From NCBI RefSeq assembly GCF_003952665.1, contig NZ_CP017947.1:372001-436000 (forward strand): a stretch of 64,000 bases of DNA, in the 5' to 3' direction. Positions 13,798 to 22,426 of this stretch are shown piece by piece (position 1 is the first letter of the stretch; each line of letters begins with the position of its first letter). The notes beneath the pieces were generated by a model. It was not told the origin of the DNA. It made no database searches and worked only from the letters and a program-made list of their open reading frames with translations. This DNA comes from Bosea sp. Tri-49 (GTDB taxonomy: Bacteria; Pseudomonadota; Alphaproteobacteria; Rhizobiales; Beijerinckiaceae). Both the position numbers and the translations under genes were made by a program.

Positions 13798-14955
13798 TCA
13801 ATCGGCGCGCCCGCGAGCCTCAACCTGCCAGAGCGCCACCAGATCTTGGCCACGTACGACATGGAGCACATCGTGCAGGTTGATCGTCGGATCACAATGC
13901 GGGACCGTGCATTCGACCACCGTGCCGATCGGCAGCGCGCCCAGCCCTTGAAAGGGAAGGATGCGACCGAACTCGTCGCCGCACCATTCAATTCGCCCGA
14001 CCAGTTCGCCGTCGTGGAAGACTCGCGGCGGCGGACCGTCGAGCGCGAAGCTCTTGCTGCCACCATCAATGATGGCGAAGCCGAGCGAGCTGTAGCCGAT
14101 CACGGTGACGGCGATGCGCAGCGCCGGATCGAATTCCGGCCCGCCGCGGCCATGCATGTCGACGGTGTTGTAGGCCTCGTCCATGAAGACGTAGGAGCCG
14201 GCCTGGATCTCGGTCAGCAGGCGATCCTCGCCGTCGAGAAGATGGCTGCCGGTGCCGCCGCCCGAAACGATCTCCGGCGCCAGACCGGCCTCGCGCAGCG
14301 CCTCGATCATGACTGCGAGCAAGCGCCCCATCTCCTGGTTGGCGGCGCGGCGCGCGGCGAAATCGTCGATATGCTGGACGCGGCCCTGATAGGCTTGGAC
14401 GCCGCGATAGCGAAAGCCGGCCAGGCCCGAAACGAGCCTCGCCAGTTCCACGGCCTCGGCCGGCGTCGCGACGCCGCTGCGTTTCAGCCCGACATCGAGA
14501 TCGACGAATACGTCCAAGACGGTGCCGTGCCGTCGCGCAGCCTCGGCATAAGCGGTAACGAGATCGGCGCGGTCGACCACGACGCCGATGCGCCCGCCGG
14601 CCGCCGCGGCGCGCGCCAGGGCGTCGATCTTCGCCGGGCTTGCGATCGGCGCGCTCAGCAGCAGGTCGCGGACGCCGCCCTCGAACAGCGCCAGCAATTC
14701 GCCCGGCTTGGCGCAGCAGATGCCGACCGCCCCGGCTGCTATCTGCCGGCGGGCGATCTCGGCGCATTTATGCGATTTCGCATGCGGCCTGACATTCAGC
14801 CCGGCCTTGCGGCAAGTCTGCGCCAACAACGCGATATTATGCTCGAACAGGTCGAGATCGAGCACGGCCGCCGGCGTCTCCAGCCGGACACGGCTGCCAG
14901 GCTCGCCGACGAGCTTCCGGTTGAGCGCAGCCGCCCCGAACAGAGGCGCGCTCAT
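13798..14955 (-). CDS. D-threonine aldolase / DSD1-like PLP enzyme
   Basis: 385 residues with the fold-type III (alanine-racemase-like) barrel of D-threonine aldolases and DSD1 D-serine dehydratases. The PLP lysine lies in VRPHAKSHKCAEIARRQ; further motifs are VDVG-type VDLDVGLKRSGV, a glycine-rich phosphate loop EIVSGGGTGSH and a C-terminal metal site VPHCDPTINLHD. Such enzymes cleave or dehydrate D-3-hydroxy amino acids. It is the last gene of the eight-gene operon and overlaps hyuB by ATGA, so its substrate is probably a D-amino acid released by the HyuAB step. Exact reaction cannot be read from sequence. Confidence 0.8.
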   Translation of the reverse strand: MSAPLFGAAALNRKLVGEPGSRVRLETPAAVLDLDLFEHNIALLAQTCRKAGLNVRPHAKSHKCAEIARRQIAAGAVGICCAKPGELLALFEGGVRDLLLSAPIASPAKIDALARAAAAGGRIGVVVDRADLVTAYAEAARRHGTVLDVFVDLDVGLKRSGVATPAEAVELARLVSGLAGFRYRGVQAYQGRVQHIDDFAARRAANQEMGRLLAVMIEALREAGLAPEIVSGGGTGSHLLDGEDRLLTEIQAGSYVFMDEAYNTVDMHGRGGPEFDPALRIAVTVIGYSSLGFAIIDGGSKSFALDGPPPRVFHDGELVGRIEWCGDEFGRILPFQGLGALPIGTVVECTVPHCDPTINLHDVLHVVRGQDLVALWQVEARGRAD

Positions 14956-16694
14956 GACCTGGCTCCCACGAGCTCCGCACGCCTGCTGGTCGTGGCAGCC
15001 TCATCGACACTCACGCCATGGGCATCAAAGACCACGCCATAATCGCGGGCGGCGCCAGCCACCGTGACCTTGCCCTCGCGCAGATCGTCAGCGACGCGGA
15101 TCGGATCACGTTTCAGCGCATCGCCATAGCCGCCGCCGCCCGCCCCTATGAGACGGAAGACGTCTCCGGCTCGAGCCGCGAAACTCTCCATCGGCATGGT
15201 CGGCAAGACCTGCTCCGTGCCATCGGCCCGGATGAGAATATGAGCGGAGGGTGCGCCCGGACTGCCGCCCTCGAAGCCGAAAGGCGGGTGATCGCGCCGG
15301 TCGCCGCGCAGCACGAAGCGGATCGGCGACAGGAAGCGGAATTCGCGGATGAGCGAGAGCCCACCGCGGAACTCGCCCGGTCCACCCGTATCGGGCACGA
15401 GGCCATAACGCAGCACCTCGACCGGCATATCGGCCTCGATCATCTCGACCGGCTGGTTGGAGAGGTTGGCGGCGGGATTGGAGATGCCCTCGATGCCATC
15501 CTTGCCGGCGCGGGCGCCCCAGGTACCGACCACCATCTCGTTGAGCACGAAGGGCCGCCCCTCATGCGTACCGCCGGCGGCCAGCAGATAGGGCCCGCCT
15601 TCCGAGCCGCCCATGGCGCGCTCCGGCACGATCTGCGCCAGCGCCTGCATGATCGCATCGAAGACGCGGTAGCCGACAACGCCGCGCGCGCCGCAGGCCG
15701 CCGGATAACGCGGATTGACCAGGCAGCCTTCGGGCGCATGGACCGTGATCGGCCGCAGGTAGCCCTCGCAGTTCGGAATGTCCTGCTGCGACAGGCAGCG
15801 TATGGCGCAGAAGGCAGCCGATTCCGGCAGCGAGATCGGGCAGTTGATCGAGGCTGCGACCTGGTCGGCCGTCCCGGTGAAATCGATGTCGATCGTGTCC
15901 TCAGTGACGGTGACGGTCGCGACGATCGGCAGCGGCTGCGGGTTCTCGCCGACGCCGTCGATATAGTCGGTGGCGCGGTAGATGCCGTTGGGTAGCGCGC
16001 GGATGACGTCGCGCATCATCGCCTCGGCGTGGTCGTGCAGCGCGTCGATATAGGCATCGAGTTCTTCCGCGCCGTAACGGCCGATCAACGTCTTCAGCCC
16101 TTCCTCGGCGACGTTGCACGCGGCGATCTGGGCGCGGATGTCGCCGAGCACCTCGACCGGCGAGCGCGTGTTGGCCTCGAGGATGCGGAACACCGCCTCG
16201 ACCAGCTCACCGGCGTCGTAAAGCTTGAGCAACGGGATGCGCAGGCCTTCCTGCTGGATCTCGGTGGCGTAGATCGCAACCGAGCCGGGGACGATACCGC
16301 CGAGATCGGTGTGATGCGCCACCGTCGCGGCGAAGCCCGAGAGTCGTCCGGCGACGAAGATCGGCTTCAGGATGTAGATATCAGGCAGATGCTGGCCGCC
16401 CGAACCATAGGGGTCGTTGGCAATCAGGATGTCGCCCGGCTTCAGCCCGTCGCCGTAACGCTCCCGGACGAAGCCCATGATGCGCGGGAAGGAGCAGAGC
16501 TGGATCGGCAGCGTCAAACCCTGCGCGATCACCCTGCCCTTCGCATCACAGAGCGCGGTCGAGTAGTCCATGATGTCGCGCACGACAGGCGAATAGGCCG
16601 AGCGCATCACAATCAGCGCCATCTCGTCGGCGGTCGAGGCGAGCGCGTTGCGGATCACCTCCAGGGTGATCGGGTCGATCTCTCGCATGCTCAC
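14952..16694 (-). CDS. hyuB: Hydantoinase B/oxoprolinase family protein
   Basis: 580 residues, full length for the HyuB family: ITLEVIRNALASTADEMALI, RSAYSPVVRDIMDYSTALCD, then ILIANDPYGSGGQHLPDIYI, AHHTDLGGIVPGS and a C-terminal GGPYLLAAGG and IGAGGGGYGD. HyuB pairs with HyuA to open cyclic amides such as hydantoins or 5-oxoproline with ATP. It starts at a GTG that overlaps the hyuA stop (GTGA); an ATG two codons later is an alternative. The closely packed operon indicates one complex in the cytoplasm. Confidence 0.85.
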   Translation of the reverse strand: MSMREIDPITLEVIRNALASTADEMALIVMRSAYSPVVRDIMDYSTALCDAKGRVIAQGLTLPIQLCSFPRIMGFVRERYGDGLKPGDILIANDPYGSGGQHLPDIYILKPIFVAGRLSGFAATVAHHTDLGGIVPGSVAIYATEIQQEGLRIPLLKLYDAGELVEAVFRILEANTRSPVEVLGDIRAQIAACNVAEEGLKTLIGRYGAEELDAYIDALHDHAEAMMRDVIRALPNGIYRATDYIDGVGENPQPLPIVATVTVTEDTIDIDFTGTADQVAASINCPISLPESAAFCAIRCLSQQDIPNCEGYLRPITVHAPEGCLVNPRYPAACGARGVVGYRVFDAIMQALAQIVPERAMGGSEGGPYLLAAGGTHEGRPFVLNEMVVGTWGARAGKDGIEGISNPAANLSNQPVEMIEADMPVEVLRYGLVPDTGGPGEFRGGLSLIREFRFLSPIRFVLRGDRRDHPPFGFEGGSPGAPSAHILIRADGTEQVLPTMPMESFAARAGDVFRLIGAGGGGYGDALKRDPIRVADDLREGKVTVAGAARDYGVVFDAHGVSVDEAATTSRRAELVGARS

Positions 16695-18766
16695 GCGGCC
16701 TCCAGGGCGATGTCGATATTGCCGGCCTCGTCGAGCCTTGCGCTCTGGCCTGGGCCGACGACGCAGGTGCAGTCGTATTCCTCGACGACGAAGGGCCCGC
16801 GCCGCGCGCTGCCGTCGAGGTCGGCACGGCTGATCACGGCGATCGAGGCTGCGGATCCGCTGGTGTTGAAGGAGACCGGCCGGTCGGCGCGCCGCATCGG
16901 CGCTTCCGCCGCGAACTGGTGGCGCGGCGCGACAAGCGGCAGGCGCACCGTCAGGCGGGCGTTGACGAGATGGACCGCATCCTTCTGCGAGCGATGGCCA
17001 TAGGTGCGCTCGTGCTCGCGATGGAACAGCTCGGCCAGTTCGGCCATGTCGAAGCGCCTGGCCGGCACGGTCAATTCATAGGCTTGGCCGACATAACGCA
17101 GGTCGGCGGCATAGCGGAATTCAGCCTGCGCGAGATCATAGCCTTCGAGCGTGAGGATGCGGCGTGCGTCGGCGCCGAGCTCACCGAAGAGCTGCTCCAG
17201 CCCGGCATCGTCGAGCTCGCCGGGGCGATGGCGTGACGGCCGCACGAACTCCTGCTCGACATCCGAGCGCAGCAGGCCGAGGGCACTGAAGACGCCGGCG
17301 GCACGCGGGACGATGACGCGGCGGATGCCGAGCGCGCTCGCGACTTCGGCCGCGACCACCGGGCCATTGCCGCCGAAGGCAACCAGGGTCGCCTGGCGGG
17401 GATCGCGGCCGCGATAGGTCGAGACCGCCTTCACCGCCCGCGTCATGGTGGTGACCGCGAGCGTCAATACACCGCGCGCCGTCTGCGTCAGATCGAGGCC
17501 GAGCGGGCGCGCGACCTGATCGTTCAATGCAGCGCGGCCGGCATCGGCTTTGAGCGGAAAGCTGCCGCCGGCGAGCGCGATGTCGTTGATGTAGCCGAGC
17601 GTCAGGAAGGCGTCGGTCAGCGTCGCCTGCCGGCCACCGAGCCCATAGCAGACCGGACCGGGCCAGGCGCCGGCGCTCTGGGGACCGACCGAGACCTGGT
17701 TCATCTTGTCGATGGCGACGATGCTGCCGCCCCCTGCACCGATCTCGGAGACGTCGATGAAGGGCATCTTGATCGGGTAGCCGCCGCCCTTAACCAGCTT
17801 GCTCGACAGATTGATGCCGGCGCCGACCTCGTACTCGGTGGTGCGCGCCGGCTCGCCGTTCTCGATCAGCGCCGCCTTGGCGGTGGTGCCGCCCATGTCG
17901 AACGAGATGATGCTGGGCTCGTCGCCCCCCGAAACCAGCCGCGCGCAGGCGATGACGCCGGCGGCGGGGCCGGATTCGACCAGCGAGGCGGCGCGCTTCA
18001 CGGCCGAGCCCAATCGCATGATGCCGCCACCGGAATGCATCATCTCGACCTGACAGGTGACGCCGATCGAGGCGAGCCGCGCCGTCAGCGCACTGGCATA
18101 GTTGCGCACGACCGGGCCGATATAGGCGTTCACGACCACGGTCGAGGTGCGCTCGTATTCGCGGATCTCGGGCAGGATTTCCGAGCCGCGGCAGATATAG
18201 ACGCCGTCGCCGAGCTCGGCGCGCAGGATGTCTTCAGCCTCGATCTCGTGCTGCGGATTGGCGTAGGCATGCAGGAAGCTGATCGCCACCGCCTCGACGC
18301 CCTCCTCGCGAAAGCGCCGCGCCGCTGCGACGACATTCTCTTTCGAGAGCGGGATCCGTACCGCGCCATCGGGGCCTAGCCGCTCGCGCACCTCGAGGCG
18401 GAGACGCCGCGCCGCCAGCGGCTTCGGCTTGTCGTATTGCAGATCGTAGAGCACCGGGATGCGCAAGCGGCGCATCTCGAGCACGTCGCGGAAGCCCTCG
18501 GTGGTCAGAAGGCCGGTACGGGCGCCCTTATACTCGAGGATGGCGTTGGTCGCGACCGTCGTCGCATGGACGATGCCGGTGATCCGGTCGGGCGTGGTCT
18601 GGTAGTCCTCGACCAGCGCCTTCAGTGCTTGGGCGATGCCGCGGCTGTAATCGTCCGGCGTCGAGGGCACCTTGCGGGTCTCGATCAGCCCATCGTCGCG
18701 CGCGATCACGATATCGGTGAAGGTGCCGCCGATGTCGATGCCGATCCGGTAGCTATGCTGCGCCAT
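16691..18766 (-). CDS. hyuA: Hydantoinase A/oxoprolinase family protein
   Basis: 691 residues starting MAQHSYRIGIDIGGTFTDIV, the ASKHA phosphate loop of HyuA/OplA, followed by HATTVATNAILEYKGARTGL, SFDMGGTTAKAALIENGE and the nucleotide-binding FGGNGPVVAAEVASALG. The frame is open to 18934, but the family start at 18766 is used; it lies 14 nt inside the upstream ATP-binding gene. With HyuB it forms an ATP-dependent ring-opening hydrolase. The coupled peptide-type ABC importer suggests the substrate is taken up from outside. Hydantoin, oxoproline or another lactam cannot be separated by sequence alone. Confidence 0.85.
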   Translation of the reverse strand: MAQHSYRIGIDIGGTFTDIVIARDDGLIETRKVPSTPDDYSRGIAQALKALVEDYQTTPDRITGIVHATTVATNAILEYKGARTGLLTTEGFRDVLEMRRLRIPVLYDLQYDKPKPLAARRLRLEVRERLGPDGAVRIPLSKENVVAAARRFREEGVEAVAISFLHAYANPQHEIEAEDILRAELGDGVYICRGSEILPEIREYERTSTVVVNAYIGPVVRNYASALTARLASIGVTCQVEMMHSGGGIMRLGSAVKRAASLVESGPAAGVIACARLVSGGDEPSIISFDMGGTTAKAALIENGEPARTTEYEVGAGINLSSKLVKGGGYPIKMPFIDVSEIGAGGGSIVAIDKMNQVSVGPQSAGAWPGPVCYGLGGRQATLTDAFLTLGYINDIALAGGSFPLKADAGRAALNDQVARPLGLDLTQTARGVLTLAVTTMTRAVKAVSTYRGRDPRQATLVAFGGNGPVVAAEVASALGIRRVIVPRAAGVFSALGLLRSDVEQEFVRPSRHRPGELDDAGLEQLFGELGADARRILTLEGYDLAQAEFRYAADLRYVGQAYELTVPARRFDMAELAELFHREHERTYGHRSQKDAVHLVNARLTVRLPLVAPRHQFAAEAPMRRADRPVSFNTSGSAASIAVISRADLDGSARRGPFVVEEYDCTCVVGPGQSARLDEAGNIDIALEAA

Positions 18767-19631
18767 GGATGTCTTCCTGGGTTTGGGGGATCGCTGCGTC
18801 GTCCGCGGCCCGTACCAGCAACGGCGTGCGCCGACCGGCGAGGCCCTTCGGCACGGCGGCGATGAGAGCTTGGGTGTAGGGGTGCTGCGGCTGGTCGAGC
18901 ACATCGAGACAGGACCCCTGCTCGACGATCGCACCCTTGCTCATCACGACGATGCGGCTGCACAGCGTGCGCACCAGCGCGAGGTCGTGGCTGATGAAGA
19001 GCAGCGTCAGGCCGAGCTCGCGGGTCAAACGTGACAAGAGGTTGATCACCTGTGCCTGCAAGGAAACGTCGAGGGCCGAGACCGGCTCGTCGGCGATCAG
19101 CACCTCCGGCTTCATCGCCAGCGCGCGCGCCAGGCCGATGCGTTGGCGCTGGCCGCCGGAAAGCTCATGCGGCAGGCGCGAGCCGATCTCGGGACCGAGA
19201 CCAACCAGCGTCAGCAATTCGGCAATCTCGCTTTCGCGCTGCGCCTTGGGCACGCCGCGCAATGCCAATGTCTCGCCGAGGCAGCGCACGACGCTCTTGC
19301 GCGGGTTCAACGCGCTGCTCGAATCCTGGAAGACCATCTGCACGCGCCGGCGCCACGGCCCGGCATGGTCGCGCATCAGCTCCGCCATCGGCTCGCCGTC
19401 GAGCAGCACCTCGCCGGAGGTCGGCTGCGCCAACCCAACCGCGAGACCGGCCAGCGACGACTTGCCCGAACCGCTTTCGCCGACGATGCCGACGACATCG
19501 CCATGCATGACGTCGAGGCTGACATCGTCGAGCGCGACGAGCCGGCTATCGCGGCCGAGCAGGCGGTCGATCAGCCCGCCCTGCGGGAAGGATTTGGAGA
19601 CGCCGCGCAGCGCGAGGATCGGGCCGGTCAT
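18753..19631 (-). CDS. ABC importer ATP-binding protein (DppF/OppF type)
   Basis: 292 residues with Walker A GESGSGKS, Q-loop MVFQDSSSALNP, signature LSGGQRQRIGLARAL, Walker B VLIADEPVSALD and H-loop FISHDLALV. The QDP-like Q-loop and C-terminal HPYTQALIAAVP mark it as the second ATPase of a peptide/nickel-type importer. It overlaps its neighbours by 4 and 14 nt. Confidence 0.85.
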   Translation of the reverse strand: MTGPILALRGVSKSFPQGGLIDRLLGRDSRLVALDDVSLDVMHGDVVGIVGESGSGKSSLAGLAVGLAQPTSGEVLLDGEPMAELMRDHAGPWRRRVQMVFQDSSSALNPRKSVVRCLGETLALRGVPKAQRESEIAELLTLVGLGPEIGSRLPHELSGGQRQRIGLARALAMKPEVLIADEPVSALDVSLQAQVINLLSRLTRELGLTLLFISHDLALVRTLCSRIVVMSKGAIVEQGSCLDVLDQPQHPYTQALIAAVPKGLAGRRTPLLVRAADDAAIPQTQEDIHGAA

Positions 19632-20593
19632 CGCGGCCTCCAGCAGGCGGTGCGATGTCCGGCCTCAGTGACAAGCGCCGGCATCTCGCTGGCGCAGGCC
19701 TCGATGGCGTCGGGGCAGCGCGGCGAGAACGGGCAACCGACCGGCAGCCGCCCAAGCCGTGGCGGCGCGCCCTCGATCGCGGTGAGCGGGCCGACCGGGC
19801 CGGTGAGGCTCGGCACGCAGGCTTTCAGCAGGCTTGTATAGGGATGGCGCGGCGCAAGCTCGATCGCCTCGACCGGTCCGTCCTCGACGACCTTGCCGCC
19901 ATACATCACGACGACGCGGTCGACGATCTCGGCGACGAGCTGGAGATTATGCGAGATGAAAACGATGGCGAGGCCGAGCTCGCGGCGCAGTTCGGCGATC
20001 AGGTCGACGATCTGCGCCTGCACGGTGACATCGAGCGCGGTCGTCGGCTCGTCGGCGATCAGCAGCCGCGGCCGGCAGGCGATCGCCATCGCGATCAACG
20101 CGCGCTGGCGCATGCCGCCCGAGAATTCGTGCGGGTAGGAGGCGAGGCGCTTGCCGGCATCGCGGATGCCGACCCGCTCCAGCGATTCCACCGCGATGCG
20201 GCGCGCCTCCCCGGCGGAGACGCCGCGATGCGCCCGCACCACGTCGACGATCTGCCGGCCGATGGTCAACGCCGGATTGAGCGAGCTCTGCGGATCCTGG
20301 AAGACCATGGCGATGTCGCGCCCGCGCAGCGCCCGCATGCGCTTCTCGTCGGCAGCGTGCAGGTCTTCGCCGTCGAAGATCACGCGCCCGCCGATGGTGC
20401 GGGCCGGCGCACCGAGCAGGCGCATCACCGCGAGCATCGTGAGGCTCTTGCCCGAACCGGATTCGCCGACGATGCCGACCGCCTCGCCGGCTGCGACGGA
20501 AAAGTCGACGCCGCGCACCGCCTCGACCATGCCGCCATCAGCCGAGCGGAAACCGACGCGCAGGCCCTCGACGCTGAGCAAGGCGGGGCTCAT
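19628..20593 (-). CDS. ABC importer ATP-binding protein (DppD/OppD type)
   Basis: 321 residues starting MSPALLSVEGLRVGF. Walker A GESGSGKS, Q-loop MVFQDPQSSLNP, signature FSGGMRQRALIAMAI, Walker B LLIADEPTTALD and H-loop FISHNLQLV are intact. The C-terminal oligopeptide-type extension has the usual cysteines (GCPFSPRCPDAIEAC and a final ACWRPR). It heterodimerises with the next ATPase. Start at 20593 overlaps the permease stop in an ATGA; the open frame to 20713 is an upstream shadow. Confidence 0.85.
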   Translation of the reverse strand: MSPALLSVEGLRVGFRSADGGMVEAVRGVDFSVAAGEAVGIVGESGSGKSLTMLAVMRLLGAPARTIGGRVIFDGEDLHAADEKRMRALRGRDIAMVFQDPQSSLNPALTIGRQIVDVVRAHRGVSAGEARRIAVESLERVGIRDAGKRLASYPHEFSGGMRQRALIAMAIACRPRLLIADEPTTALDVTVQAQIVDLIAELRRELGLAIVFISHNLQLVAEIVDRVVVMYGGKVVEDGPVEAIELAPRHPYTSLLKACVPSLTGPVGPLTAIEGAPPRLGRLPVGCPFSPRCPDAIEACASEMPALVTEAGHRTACWRPR

Positions 20594-21474
20594 GCGACCA
20601 GCGTCCTGGCTTCGCTGCGCGGGTCGAACAGCTCGCGCACCGCATCGCCCAGCAGGTTGAAGCCGATCACGGTCAGCGAGATCGCGAGGCCGGGGAAGAC
20701 CGGCAGCCACCATTCGCCGGAATAGATCGCGCTGCGGGCGTCGGAGAGCATGGTGCCCCAGCTCGGCTGCGGCGGCTGCACGCCGAGGCCGACGAAGCTG
20801 ATCGAGGCCTCGATGACGATGCCGATCGCGACCAGCAGCGTGCCCTGCACGATGATCGGCGACAGGCAGTTGGGCAGCACGTCGCCAATGACGATCTGCC
20901 AGTGGGAGGCGCCCTGCAGGAAGCGGGCGCGGACATAGTCGGCCCCGGCGATGCGCCTGGCCACCGCATAGGTGACCCGGGCGAAGACCGGCGAGAACAG
21001 GCAGCCGACGAGGACGACGATCTTGACCTCGTTCGGCAAAAGCAGCGGGCCGACCGGCAGCGGCCCGACGCCGAGGATGCCGACAATGGCGATCGCCCAG
21101 ACCAGAAGCGGGATCGAGGCGACGCCGTCGACGATGCGCATCACGATCTGCTCGCCAAGCCCGCCCTTGTAGGCGGCGTAGATCCCAGCGGTGACGCCGA
21201 TCGCTGCGCCGATCAGCACCGCGCCGATGCCGACTGAGAGCGAGGCACGGGCGCCGAACAGGATGCGGCTGAGCACATCGCGGCCGCCCTGGTCGGTACC
21301 GAGCCAGTGCTTCATGTCGGGCGCGGCGAGCCTGTCCTCGATATTAAGCGCCAGCGGATCATAGGGCGCGATCAGCGGCGCGAAGATCGCGGCGAGCACG
21401 ATCAGCCCGACGATGCCGGCGCCGAGCCAGCCGCTCCAGTCGAGGCCGTCAAGGGCTTTGCGCAGATTGCTCAT
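20590..21474 (-). CDS. ABC importer permease (DppC type)
   Basis: 294 residues with five to six membrane helices. The N-terminal OppC-type segment ends YDPLALNIEDRLAAP, followed by HWLGTDQGGRDVLSRILFGA, the hallmark DppC/OppC entry. The EAA loop reads DYVRARFLQGASHWQIVIGD. Inner-membrane partner of the permease encoded at 21471-22415, with a 4-nt overlap. Confidence 0.85.
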   Translation of the reverse strand: MSNLRKALDGLDWSGWLGAGIVGLIVLAAIFAPLIAPYDPLALNIEDRLAAPDMKHWLGTDQGGRDVLSRILFGARASLSVGIGAVLIGAAIGVTAGIYAAYKGGLGEQIVMRIVDGVASIPLLVWAIAIVGILGVGPLPVGPLLLPNEVKIVVLVGCLFSPVFARVTYAVARRIAGADYVRARFLQGASHWQIVIGDVLPNCLSPIIVQGTLLVAIGIVIEASISFVGLGVQPPQPSWGTMLSDARSAIYSGEWWLPVFPGLAISLTVIGFNLLGDAVRELFDPRSEARTLVA

Positions 21475-22415
21475 GCCGTCGCCCTCTGGCGCGGATCGAG
21501 CACGCGGTTGATCAGGTCGGCGCCGAGATTGGCGAAGACGAAGATCGCGGTGAACAGGAAGACGATGCCTTGCAGCAGCAGGAAGTCGCGCTGCGAGATC
21601 GCGTTCAAGAGCGCGCGCGACAGGCCGGGGATGTTGAAGACCTGCTCGATGATCAGCGCCCAGCCGAACATGTAGCCGAAGGAGAGCGCCGCGAGATTGA
21701 TCACCGGCGGCAGCGCATTGACCAGCGCGTAGAACACCACCTGCCGGGACGAGAGGCCCATGGCGCGGGCGGTGCGGACATAGTCGCCGCGCAAGGTCTC
21801 CTGCAGGCTCGCCTGCGTCATCCTTGCGAGCACGGCGATGTAGTAGACCGCGAGCGAGAGCGAGGGCATCATGATGCTCTGCAGGTGTAGCGAAAGCCCA
21901 GCCGAAAGCGGGGCATAGCCGCCGGGCGGCAGCAGGCGCAGATCGACGGCGAGGAAGCGGATCAAGACGATGCCGAGCCAGAAGGCCGGGATCGACAGGC
22001 CGAGCACCGCGGCGAAGCGGCTGACCCGGTCAAAGACCCCACCCGGCCGGAGCGCGGCGAAAACCCCGATGCCGATTCCGCAGACGAGCGCGATGGCGAA
22101 GGCGAAGAGCACGATCGACAACGTCACCGGCAGGGCGTTCACAATATCGGTCGCGACGTCGCGGCCGGTGACGAAGGACTTGCCGAAATCCCCGCGCATG
22201 ACGTCGCCGAGCCAGGCGGCGTATTGCGGCAGGAAGGGCCGGTCGAGGCCGTGGGCCTGCTCGAACTGCGCGATCTGCTCAGCCGTCGCATCGGCCCCGA
22301 GCACGATCCGGGCCGGGGAGCCCGGTCCGGAACGCGTCAGCGCGAAGAGCGCGAGGCCGACGAAGAGCAGCGTGCCGATCGAGGAGACGATGCGGCCTGC
22401 GATGAGGCGGAGCAT
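21471..22415 (-). CDS. ABC importer permease (DppB type)
   Basis: 314 residues. Typical DppB start (LRLIAGRIVSSIGTLLFVGL), the periplasmic loop with DRPFLPQYAAWLGDVMRGDF, four further helices and the EAA loop DYVRTARAMGLSSRQVVFYA. It follows the binding-protein gene by 11 bases. Confidence 0.85.
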   Translation of the reverse strand: MLRLIAGRIVSSIGTLLFVGLALFALTRSGPGSPARIVLGADATAEQIAQFEQAHGLDRPFLPQYAAWLGDVMRGDFGKSFVTGRDVATDIVNALPVTLSIVLFAFAIALVCGIGIGVFAALRPGGVFDRVSRFAAVLGLSIPAFWLGIVLIRFLAVDLRLLPPGGYAPLSAGLSLHLQSIMMPSLSLAVYYIAVLARMTQASLQETLRGDYVRTARAMGLSSRQVVFYALVNALPPVINLAALSFGYMFGWALIIEQVFNIPGLSRALLNAISQRDFLLLQGIVFLFTAIFVFANLGADLINRVLDPRQRATA

Positions 22416-22426
22416 GGCAGGCTCGC

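Noticed and set aside
13846..15995. Long plus-strand frames opposite the PLP enzyme and hyuB
   Set aside because: Antisense shadows of a well-supported operon with typical GC-rich composition.
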